Assembly: GCF_001698815.1 (NCBI RefSeq)
Contig: NZ_LGSI01000043.1
Location: 93,046 to 157,045, forward strand
Reading direction: 5' to 3'
DNA length: 64,000 nucleotides
From: Pseudomonas syringae
GTDB lineage: Bacteria; Pseudomonadota; Gammaproteobacteria; Pseudomonadales; Pseudomonadaceae
A program made the translations under genes and the position numbers. Each line of letters opens with the position of its first letter. The first letter of the stretch is position 1. The notes under the pieces are model-generated. The model searched no databases, was not told the DNA's origin, and saw nothing but the letters and a program-made list of their open reading frames with translations. Of the stretch, positions 57,205 through 64,000 are shown in pieces.

Positions 57205-58725
57205 TCAAACCGTCTTCGATATCCGGCTGGCCACCAGCGCCCAGCCGATCAGCGCGATGCACAGGATCGTCAACGGCCAGGAACGCCAGCGCAGGTAAGG
57301 CGTGAGGTTGTGCATGGGCACTACCTCGCCGTACAGCACGCCACGTTCGAATTGCGGAATCTTCACGGTGATCTTGCCAAATGGATTGATCAGCCCGGTA
57401 ACGCCGTTATTGGTCGCGCGGATCATCCAGCGACCGGCTTCCAGCGCGCGCATCTGAGCCATTTGCAGATGTTGCAGTGGCCCAATGGACGTGCCGAACC
57501 AGGTGTCATTGCTCACGGTCAGCAGCAAATCGCTCTGCGCTGAAAGACCGGCCGCGAACTCGGGATAGACCACTTCGTAACAGATGAAGGGTGCGATCTG
57601 ATAGCCCTTGGCTTGCAGCATCGGCTGATCACTCGGGCCGCGCGCGAAGTCCGACATCGGCAGGTCAAAGAAGGCGATCAAACCGCGCAAAATGTCCTGC
57701 AGCGGAACGTACTCGCCGAACGGCACGAGTTTCTGCTTCAAGTAAGTGCCGTCGCCTTCGCCAACCACTGTGATGCCGTTGTAGAAGCGTTTTTCGCCAT
57801 GCCCACCAATCTGCCGAATCGGCACGCCGGTAATCAGGGCTGCGCCCCGGTCGGCGGCGAATTTGCCCATCATGGTCAGATAACCTTCCGCCGATTCCTT
57901 GAGCACCGGCACAGCGGTTTCCGGCCAGATGATCAGATCAGCCTGCTGCGAGCGGAATGTCATGTCGCGATACAGCGCCAGTTGCGCGTTCAGCTGCTCA
58001 GGGTCCCACTTCATGCTTTGTTCGATATTGCCTTGCAGGGCGGCGACCTTCAGCGGCGCGCCAGACGGCTCGGTCCAGGCGTAATTCTTCAGCGCCAGGC
58101 CGACGATCCACGGGCCAAGCAGCAACACCACGCCAGCGGCCAGAAACGACTTGCGCGCCCGCAACCGGGACAGGTTGCACAGCAGAGCTGCCGTCAAGGC
58201 GAGGGTGAAGGACACCAGCCACATGCCGCCGACCGGCGCGAGGCCTGCCAGCGGGCCGTCGAGTTGGCTATAACCGGAATACAGCCACGGGAAGCCGGTC
58301 AGGAACCAGCCGCGAAAGGCTTCCTGCGCCAGCCACAAGGCGGCGAAGGCGAGGGCGTCCGCGAGGGGGGCTTCGTTGCGGCGAATCCAGCGCGCCCAGA
58401 GCCAGGCGGGCAGGGCGAAGAACCAGGCGATGCAGGCGATAAACAGCAGCATCAGGAAACCGGCCAGCAGTATCGAGGCGCCGCCGAAATTGTGAATGCT
58501 GACGTAGATCCAGCTGGTGCCCGCGCCGAACAGGCCAAAGCCGAAACACCAGCCTCGCCCCAGCGCCTGACGAGGGCTCAGGTCACGCAAGCCCAGATAG
58601 AACATCGCCAATGCCACCAGCGCCAGCGGCCAGATGTCGAAAGGCGCCAGGGCCAGCGTGGTGAGCGCGCCGGCCACCACGGCCAGCAAGTTACCGGGCC
58701 AGCCGGGGCGGGTGATCCAACGCAT
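57205..58725 (-). CDS. lnt: Apolipoprotein N-acyltransferase
   Basis: A 506-residue inner-membrane enzyme that adds the third acyl chain to lipoproteins. Six or more N-terminal helices are followed by a nitrilase-like domain with the catalytic Glu in IIWPETAVPVL, Lys in YLKQKLVPFGEYVPL and Cys in ICYEVVYPEF. The gene precedes nothing else on its strand within 120 bp; corC ends 28 bp upstream, so the two are probably co-transcribed. Confidence 0.96.
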   Translation of the reverse strand: MRWITRPGWPGNLLAVVAGALTTLALAPFDIWPLALVALAMFYLGLRDLSPRQALGRGWCFGFGLFGAGTSWIYVSIHNFGGASILLAGFLMLLFIACIAWFFALPAWLWARWIRRNEAPLADALAFAALWLAQEAFRGWFLTGFPWLYSGYSQLDGPLAGLAPVGGMWLVSFTLALTAALLCNLSRLRARKSFLAAGVVLLLGPWIVGLALKNYAWTEPSGAPLKVAALQGNIEQSMKWDPEQLNAQLALYRDMTFRSQQADLIIWPETAVPVLKESAEGYLTMMGKFAADRGAALITGVPIRQIGGHGEKRFYNGITVVGEGDGTYLKQKLVPFGEYVPLQDILRGLIAFFDLPMSDFARGPSDQPMLQAKGYQIAPFICYEVVYPEFAAGLSAQSDLLLTVSNDTWFGTSIGPLQHLQMAQMRALEAGRWMIRATNNGVTGLINPFGKITVKIPQFERGVLYGEVVPMHNLTPYLRWRSWPLTILCIALIGWALVASRISKTV

Positions 58726-58753
58726 GTACTTTCCTTAAAGCGGGTAGGACTTT

Positions 58754-59596
58754 TTACGAGCGCGAGAGCGGACTCAGGCGCAGCAAGTGAATTCGACGGC
58801 TGTCAGCGTTCAGAATCCGGAAACGATACTCGCCGATTACGGTGATTTCGTTACGCTTGGGCAAATGCCCGAACGCACTCATTACCAGACCGCCGACGGT
58901 GTCGAATTCGTCATCGGAAAACTCGCTGTCGAAAAACTCGTTGAAGCTCTCGATAGGCGTCAGCGCCTTGACCAGGAAGTCGCCGCTGGGCAGCGGTTTG
59001 ATGTAGCTGTCTTCCTCGACGTCATGCTCGTCCTCGATATCGCCGACGATCTGCTCCAGAACGTCTTCGATGGTCACCAGACCCGCCACACCGCCGTATT
59101 CGTCGATGACGATGGCCATGTGATTGTGATTGGCGCGAAATTCACGCAGCAGCACGTTCAGCCGCTTGGACTCTGGAACGAAGGTCGCGGGGCGCAGCAG
59201 TTTCTTGATATCGCCTTCGCTGCCGTTCTCGCTGAGGATCAGGGGCAGCAAATCCTTGGCCAGCAGCACGCCGAGCACGTCGTCGTGGCTTTCGCCGATC
59301 ACCGGGTAGCGCGAGTGCGCGGCATCGATGACAGCAGGCAGGAATTCGCGTGGAGTCTGGGTCGCCTTGATGCTGATCATCTGCGAGCGCGGCACCATGA
59401 TGTCGCGTACTTGCAGGTCAGCCACCTGAATGGCGCCTTCGACGATGGCCAGCGCTTCGCTGTCCAGCAGCTTGTTTTGATGGGCTTCGCGCAGCAGCTC
59501 AAGCAGCTCCTGGCGGTTTTTCGGCTCGTGGGCAAAAGCCTGGGTCAGTTTACCCAGCCATGACTTTTGCCCGTTGCTCGATCGGTCTTCGCTCAT
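58754..59596 (-). CDS. corC: CorC/HlyC-type CBS-domain protein
   Basis: A 280-residue cytosolic protein with two CBS domains (about 70-200: VRDIMVPRSQMISI, YPVIGESHDDVLGVLLAKDLL, VIDEYGGVAGLVTIEDVLEQIVGDI in parts) and a CorC transporter-associated domain at the end (DTVGGLVMSAFGHLP, FRILNADSRRIHLLRLSPL). It is linked with magnesium and cobalt efflux. It lies between ybeY and lnt, a conserved neighbourhood. Confidence 0.94.
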   Translation of the reverse strand: MSEDRSSNGQKSWLGKLTQAFAHEPKNRQELLELLREAHQNKLLDSEALAIVEGAIQVADLQVRDIMVPRSQMISIKATQTPREFLPAVIDAAHSRYPVIGESHDDVLGVLLAKDLLPLILSENGSEGDIKKLLRPATFVPESKRLNVLLREFRANHNHMAIVIDEYGGVAGLVTIEDVLEQIVGDIEDEHDVEEDSYIKPLPSGDFLVKALTPIESFNEFFDSEFSDDEFDTVGGLVMSAFGHLPKRNEITVIGEYRFRILNADSRRIHLLRLSPLSRS

Positions 59597-59601
59597 AGCC
59601 C

Positions 59602-60102
59602 TTACTCGTGGTCCTTGCTTGGTGTTGCTGAATGTGGATGGTCGGCGCTTTCGTCGTCGGCATACGGGTCGGGATAGCCCAACTCCCCAAGCAACGTTCG
59701 TTCCAGTGCTTCCATTTCTTCGGCTTCTTCATCGTCGATATGGTCGAAACCCAGCAGATGCAGGCAGCCATGAATCACCAGGTGCGCCCAGTGTGCATCC
59801 AGTTCCTTGCCTTGTTCCTGCGCTTCGCGCGCCACAACAGGCACGCAGATGACCAGATCGCCGAGCAGCGGGATATCCAGCATCTCGTCGGGGACATCTG
59901 CCGGGAAGGACAGCACGTTGGTTGCGTAATCCTTGTGTCGCCATGTGTGATTAAGCTCGCGGCCTTCAGTTTCATCCACCAGCCGAATGGTCAGCTCGGA
60001 ATCGGCACTGCGCTGGCGCAGGCCCATTTCGCACCAAAGGCGGAACTGGGCTTCACTGGGGGCGCTTGCTTCACTTGCCAGTTGCAGGTCCAGCTCAAGC
60101 AT
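59602..60102 (-). CDS. ybeY: Endoribonuclease YbeY
   Basis: A 166-residue metal-dependent RNase for 16S rRNA 3'-end maturation and ribosome quality control. The zinc motif [11 protein letters not shown] and [11 protein letters not shown] are clear. ATG 60102 starts [10 protein letters not shown] and overlaps the end of phoH by eight bases; the longer frame to 60276 is its shadow. The acidic tail [12 protein letters not shown] is typical. Confidence 0.95.
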   Translation of the reverse strand: MLELDLQLASEASAPSEAQFRLWCEMGLRQRSADSELTIRLVDETEGRELNHTWRHKDYATNVLSFPADVPDEMLDIPLLGDLVICVPVVAREAQEQGKELDAHWAHLVIHGCLHLLGFDHIDDEEAEEMEALERTLLGELGYPDPYADDESADHPHSATPSKDHE

Positions 60103-61117
60103 CGCGGCGGTATTCCCGAGAGGAATTGGCGCCAGCCGGCGGCTCGTCGCTGAAACGGTCTTCGAAGCGCTCGTAGGCTTCGACGATGCGCTGCACCAGC
60201 GGATGGCGAACGACGTCCTTGGGCTTGAAGTGCGTAAAGCTGATACCCGGCACGTCCTTGAGCACATCGATGACATGGGTCAGGCCCGACTTCGTGCCCT
60301 TGGGCAGGTCGACCTGAGTGATGTCACCGGTGATCACGGCAGTGGAGCCGAAGCCGATCCGGGTCAGGAACATCTTCATCTGCTCGACGGTGGTGTTCTG
60401 GCTCTCGTCGAGGATGATGAAACTGTTGTTCAGCGTCCGGCCGCGCATGTAGGCCAGCGGAGCGACTTCGATGACCTGCTTCTCGATCAGCTTGGCGACG
60501 TATTCGAAGCCGAGCATTTCGTAGAGCGCGTCGTACAGTGGGCGCAGGTAAGGGTCGATCTTCTGTGCCAGATCACCGGGCAGGAAGCCGAGTTTTTCAC
60601 CCGCTTCGACCGCCGGGCGCACCAACAGGATGCGTCGGATCTGTTCCCGCTCCAGCGCGTCGACAGCACAGGCCACGGCAAGATAGGTCTTGCCTGTACC
60701 TGCCGGGCCGATGCCGAAGTTGATGTCGTTGCCGAGGATTTCCTTGACGTACCGCTGCTGATTCAGCCCGCGCGGGCGAACCATGCCTTTTTTGGTACGC
60801 AGGGCCACGCCGGGTTCGGCGGCAGGATGGTTGTCCAGTGACTCGACGCCCGATTCCTGAAGGAACAGGTGAACCATGTCCGGCGACAGCTCGGTACCTT
60901 TGGTTTCCCGGTACAGGCGGCGCAGTAGATTCTCGGCCGAAGTGGTGTGTTTAGGCTCGCCAATCAATTCGAACTGGTTTCCGCGATTGCGGATTTCGAT
61001 GTCCAGGCGTTGTTCGATCAAGCGCAAATGCTCGTCGAGTTGCCCGCACAGATTTGCGAAGCGGTGAGCCTCGAAGGGTTCGAGGATAAAACGATGTGGT
61101 TCGACTGGTGCGTTCAA
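60095..61117 (-). CDS. ybeZ: PhoH-family ATPase YbeZ
   Basis: A 340-residue PhoH-like NTPase, partner of YbeY. Walker A is [12 protein letters not shown] and Walker B is [12 protein letters not shown]; other motifs are [17 protein letters not shown] and [12 protein letters not shown]. The TTG at 61117 starts [15 protein letters not shown], where the family begins; the longer frame from 61300 includes REP sequence and is rejected. It overlaps ybeY. Confidence 0.93.
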   Translation of the reverse strand: MNAPVEPHRFILEPFEAHRFANLCGQLDEHLRLIEQRLDIEIRNRGNQFELIGEPKHTTSAENLLRRLYRETKGTELSPDMVHLFLQESGVESLDNHPAAEPGVALRTKKGMVRPRGLNQQRYVKEILGNDINFGIGPAGTGKTYLAVACAVDALEREQIRRILLVRPAVEAGEKLGFLPGDLAQKIDPYLRPLYDALYEMLGFEYVAKLIEKQVIEVAPLAYMRGRTLNNSFIILDESQNTTVEQMKMFLTRIGFGSTAVITGDITQVDLPKGTKSGLTHVIDVLKDVPGISFTHFKPKDVVRHPLVQRIVEAYERFEDRFSDEPPAGANSSREYRRDA

Positions 61118-61259
61118 GGTCGTTTTTAGCCGCCCTGGGGCAATTAAGGTGAAACGAAGGATAACCCCAGCGCTTCGACTGCGAAAGCTTTGACTTGAGA
61201 AAGGTTGTGCGCAGGCTCGCCAACGAGCATCACACAACCATTTGAATTGGAGCGCATCT

Positions 61260-61351
61260 CGTAGGACCGGCTTCAGCCGGGAGGAAGCCGGTACATTCAC
61301 CGCGGCTCTTTGGTCAGAGCTCTAACCTTCCCGGCTGAAGCCGGTCCTACG
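61260..61351. repeat. REP-like inverted pair
   Basis: GTAGGACCGGCTTCAGCCGGG faces CCCGGCTGAAGCCGGTCCTAC, the same family as 57100-57189. Lies between miaB and phoH-like genes. Confidence 0.8.
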
Positions 61352-61366
61352 GATTTGGCTGCGCCC

Positions 61367-62695
61367 TCAATTCAACAATGAGCCGCGCAACGAGTGCGGT
61401 TGCGCGTCATCGATATACACGTCGGCGAACTGGCCGATCAGCCTGGGGTTGTCGCAGCGGAAGTTGACGATCCGGTTGTTCTCGGTGCGGCCCTGGAGTT
61501 CGCCAGGATCTTTCTTCGAATAGTCGGTGACCAGAATGCGCTGAGTGCTGCCAACCATTTGTCGGCTGATCTCGAACCCTTGCTGGTTGAGGCGATGTTG
61601 CAGCGCGGCCAGACGCTCTTTTTTCAGCGCTTCCGGGGTTTCGTCCTTCAGGTCGGCGGCCGGTGTGCCGGGACGCGGGCTGTAGATGAACGAGAACGAG
61701 AAGTCGAAACCGACGTCTTCGATCAGTTTCATGGTGTTGTCGAAATCTTTTTCGGTCTCGCCGGGGAAACCGACGATGAAGTCCGAGCTGATGCTGATGC
61801 CCGGAACTGCAGCCTTGAGCTTGCGCAGCTTGGACTTGTATTCCAGCGTCGTGTGATTGCGCTTCATCGCCGCCAGGACCCGATCCGAGCCCGATTGCAC
61901 CGGCAAATGCAGGTGTTTTACCAGTTCCGGCACTTCGGCGTGAGCGAGGATCAGGCTGTCGGAGAATTCCAGCGGGTGCGAAGTGGTGTAACGGATGCGA
62001 TCAATGCCGTCGATGGTCGCGACGACCCGAATCAGGTCCGCGAGGTCAGCGGTGCGGCCGTCATGGGTGGTGCCGCGATAGCCATTGACGTTCTGGCCCA
62101 GCAGCGTGACTTCACGCACACCGTTTTCGGCCAGGTGAAACACTTCCGCGACCACGTCGTCGAACGGTCGGCTGACTTCTTCGCCGCGCGTATAAGGCAC
62201 CACGCAGAACGTGCAGTACTTGCTGCAGCCTTCCATCACTGACACATACGCGCTTGGGCCATCGACGCGCGGCTCGGGCAGATGGTCGAATTTTTCGATT
62301 TCCGGGAACGAGACATCAACCTGCGGCAAGCGCGTGAGGCGTGCGGCGTCGATCATTTCTGGCAGGCGATGCAGGGTTTGCGGGCCAAAAACCACGTCGA
62401 CGTAGGGCGCACGGTCACGAATCGCCGCGCCTTCCTGGCTGGCCACGCAACCGCCAACGGCGATGACCATCTCCGGGTTGGCCAGTTTCAGTTCACGCCA
62501 GCGGCCCAGTTGGGAATACACCCGATCCTGGGCGCGCTCACGAATCGAGCAGGTGTTGAGCAGGATGACGTCGGCATCTTCCGCGCGGGCGGTGACTTCC
62601 AGGGCTTGATGTTCGCCCAGCAGGTCGACCATGCGCGAGCTGTCGTACTCGTTCATCTGGCAACCGTGGGTTTCGATATAAAGCTTCTTGGCCAT
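61367..62695 (-). CDS. miaB: tRNA-2-methylthio-N6-dimethylallyladenosine synthase
   Basis: A 442-residue radical SAM methylthiotransferase modifying A37 of tRNAs reading UNN codons. The N-terminal cluster is in [12 protein letters not shown] and [12 protein letters not shown] with the third Cys in GGCVAS; the radical SAM motif is [16 protein letters not shown]; a TRAM domain ends the protein. ATG 62695 begins [11 protein letters not shown]; the longer frame is not real. TATAAT on the minus strand at 62729-62734 is a likely -10. Confidence 0.96.
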   Translation of the reverse strand: MAKKLYIETHGCQMNEYDSSRMVDLLGEHQALEVTARAEDADVILLNTCSIRERAQDRVYSQLGRWRELKLANPEMVIAVGGCVASQEGAAIRDRAPYVDVVFGPQTLHRLPEMIDAARLTRLPQVDVSFPEIEKFDHLPEPRVDGPSAYVSVMEGCSKYCTFCVVPYTRGEEVSRPFDDVVAEVFHLAENGVREVTLLGQNVNGYRGTTHDGRTADLADLIRVVATIDGIDRIRYTTSHPLEFSDSLILAHAEVPELVKHLHLPVQSGSDRVLAAMKRNHTTLEYKSKLRKLKAAVPGISISSDFIVGFPGETEKDFDNTMKLIEDVGFDFSFSFIYSPRPGTPAADLKDETPEALKKERLAALQHRLNQQGFEISRQMVGSTQRILVTDYSKKDPGELQGRTENNRIVNFRCDNPRLIGQFADVYIDDAQPHSLRGSLLN

Positions 62696-62827
62696 GCGTA
62701 CGTCATCAGGTGGTTCAAAGAACCGCGCATTATAGTGATGAAGCACGCCGGTTCCTACCATTCCCTGTCCAGCGGGCATGCTATAGTTCGCGCCCTCTTT
62801 TATATCGCCGACTCTTGCCCGCCCTCT

Positions 62828-63154
62828 ATGACCAAACGCGAAGCTCCAATCTACAAGGTGATTTTCCTTAACCAGGGACAGGTATTCGAGATGTATGCCA
62901 AGCAGATCTATCAAAGCGATCTGTGGGGTTTCCTGGAGGTAGAAGAGTTCGTCTTCGGCGAGCGTACGACCGTCGTGGTCGATCCGAGCGAAGAGAAGCT
63001 CAAGGCGCAGTTCGAGGGTGTGGTGCGCAGTTTCGTGCCGATGCATTCCATTGTGCGCATCGACGAAGTCGAGCGGGTCGGCACGCCGAAAATCAGCGAA
63101 GCGCGCGGCACCAGCAACGTGATGCCGTTTCCGATGCCGATGCCGGACAAGTGA
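62828..63154 (+). CDS. DUF1820 family protein
   Basis: A 108-residue conserved protein: [35 protein letters not shown], then [19 protein letters not shown] and a Met/Pro-rich end. The DUF1820 family is common in gamma-proteobacteria and has no known function. It is divergent from miaB. Confidence 0.9.
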   Translation: MTKREAPIYKVIFLNQGQVFEMYAKQIYQSDLWGFLEVEEFVFGERTTVVVDPSEEKLKAQFEGVVRSFVPMHSIVRIDEVERVGTPKISEARGTSNVMPFPMPMPDK

Positions 63155-63189
63155 TCAGCCAGAAATCGATTTGAGGGACTGCCGCTTGC

Positions 63190-63738
63190 TTAAGGCAGCG
63201 GCGCAAACGGCGTGCGACCTTCAGCCGTTTGCAGTTCCAGCAGGTATTTGCGGAAGATCTGGCCCAGCACCTGGGTAGCGACTTCAAGCTCATCGCGCTG
63301 CATGCGCTCCGAGACTTCATCGGCTGCGTCCAGCGCATCTTCCGAGCCGTTGACCGCGGCCATTTTCAGCACGATGTACGCCTGAATGTTATTGGCCTGC
63401 ACGCCTTCGCCCTTGGAGAACATCAGGCCCAGCTGATATTGCGCCTGAGGATGGCCCTGCAACGAGGCCTGCTCGAAGTAATTGAGCGCTTGAGGCAGGT
63501 CACGTGGCGCGTGTTTACCGTCGTGGTAAAACTCACCCAACTCGTATTGTGCTTGTGCATCCCCGGATTGCGCAGCCTGTTTGCACGCCGAAAGCGCCGC
63601 AGGCAGGTTGTCTGGCTGGGTATTAAGGGTGCAACGACCCACCGCTGGGATTAACAACGAGTTGCCGCCTGCGTCCGCCAGCAGGGGATGAATAAGCAAC
63701 AGGCAGCCCAATGCAAGGGTGCGGCCGGTGCGGTTCAT
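63190..63738 (-). CDS. Sel1-repeat (SLR) secreted protein
   Basis: A 182-residue protein with a signal peptide (ALGCLLLIHPLLADAGG) and at least two Sel1-like repeats: AAQSGDAQAQYELGEFYHDG and ASLQGHPQAQYQLGLMFSKG. Such repeats are protein-protein binding surfaces. It has a Cys pair (C36, C52) that could form a disulfide in the periplasm. Function unknown. Confidence 0.88.
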   Translation of the reverse strand: MNRTGRTLALGCLLLIHPLLADAGGNSLLIPAVGRCTLNTQPDNLPAALSACKQAAQSGDAQAQYELGEFYHDGKHAPRDLPQALNYFEQASLQGHPQAQYQLGLMFSKGEGVQANNIQAYIVLKMAAVNGSEDALDAADEVSERMQRDELEVATQVLGQIFRKYLLELQTAEGRTPFAPLP

Positions 63739-63895
63739 GGGAATCGACTTACCTCTGAAAAAGGTGCGGGCGTACCCGTCCAGCTAAACGTGCTGGCTGC
63801 GCATTATGAAATAAGCGAGGCCAACCTTACAAAGTCTTTACGGATTTTCTGCTGCACGGGCTTGAAATACCTGTTTTTGCTGAAGATTGACCGTC

Positions 63896-63987
63896 CGTAG
63901 GAGCGGCTTTAGCCGCGAAGGCGATGGGGCAGACGATGAAGATGTACCTATCATGCCGGCGCTCTCCCGGCTAAAGCCGGTCCTACG
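63896..63987. repeat. REP-like inverted pair
   Basis: CGTAGGAGCGGCTTTAGCCGC faces CTCCCGGCTAAAGCCGGTCCTAC. It is the last recognisable element before the window end. Confidence 0.75.
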
Positions 63988-64000
63988 AAGGTTTTTCCAG

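Overview
The window is chromosomal DNA of a fluorescent-type Pseudomonas (P. fluorescens or P. putida relatives). This rests on the high-GC coding style, the conserved order proA-nadD-rsfS-rlmH-mrdA-rodA-mltB-rlpA-dacA-ybeD-lipB-lipA followed by arfA-holA-lptE-leuS and lnt-corC-ybeY-phoH-miaB, and many paired REP elements of Pseudomonas type. No tRNA, rRNA or CRISPR array was found.

Region 1 (1-3.0 kb) is the 3' part of a type I restriction gene, hsdR, cut by the window edge. Region 2 (3.07-19.72 kb) looks like a decayed genomic island. A 24-bp perfect direct repeat lies at each end, C-rich arm-like repeats sit just inside both ends, and a P4-type integrase with three frameshifts lies at the right end. 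It carries an IS256 remnant, a Fur-controlled fecI-fecR-TonB receptor module, a second and intact tyrosine recombinase, and a translationally coupled five-gene envelope operon (PepSY, cytochrome b561, sialidase-like, membrane protein, LtaS-like sulfatase) divergent from a PmrAB/QseBC-like two-component system. The divergent promoter holds an 11-bp-spaced direct repeat like the binding site of such regulators. Two diverged copies of a non-coding, hairpin-rich module flank the envelope block, and an inverted pair of perfect DnaA boxes and a 21-bp perfect inverted repeat follow the second copy. This non-coding content is the least explained part of the window.

Region 3 (19.9-37.4 kb) is mixed housekeeping and accessory DNA: a LexA/PrtR-like repressor, ppa, mtfA, a DedA protein, an acetyltransferase, aldehyde dehydrogenase exaC with a sigma-54 promoter and a divergent AcoR-type activator, mpl, ubiX, a MORN-repeat/caspase-fold lipoprotein, a MaoC dehydratase, a CidA/LrgB-type pair, a Lon substrate-binding-domain protein, a DedA-PAP2 fusion and a 3-methyladenine DNA glycosylase.

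Region 4 (37.7-64.0 kb) is core genome for proline and NAD synthesis, ribosome silencing and methylation, cell elongation and peptidoglycan turnover (mrdA, rodA, mltB, rlpA, dacA), lipoate synthesis, ribosome rescue (arfA, 51 codons, with an internal hairpin), DNA polymerase delta, LPS assembly, leucyl-tRNA synthetase, lipoprotein acylation and tRNA modification. Several start codons were moved from the longest open frame to a site with a ribosome-binding site, an overlap with the upstream stop codon, or a conserved N-terminus; these choices are given with each gene.
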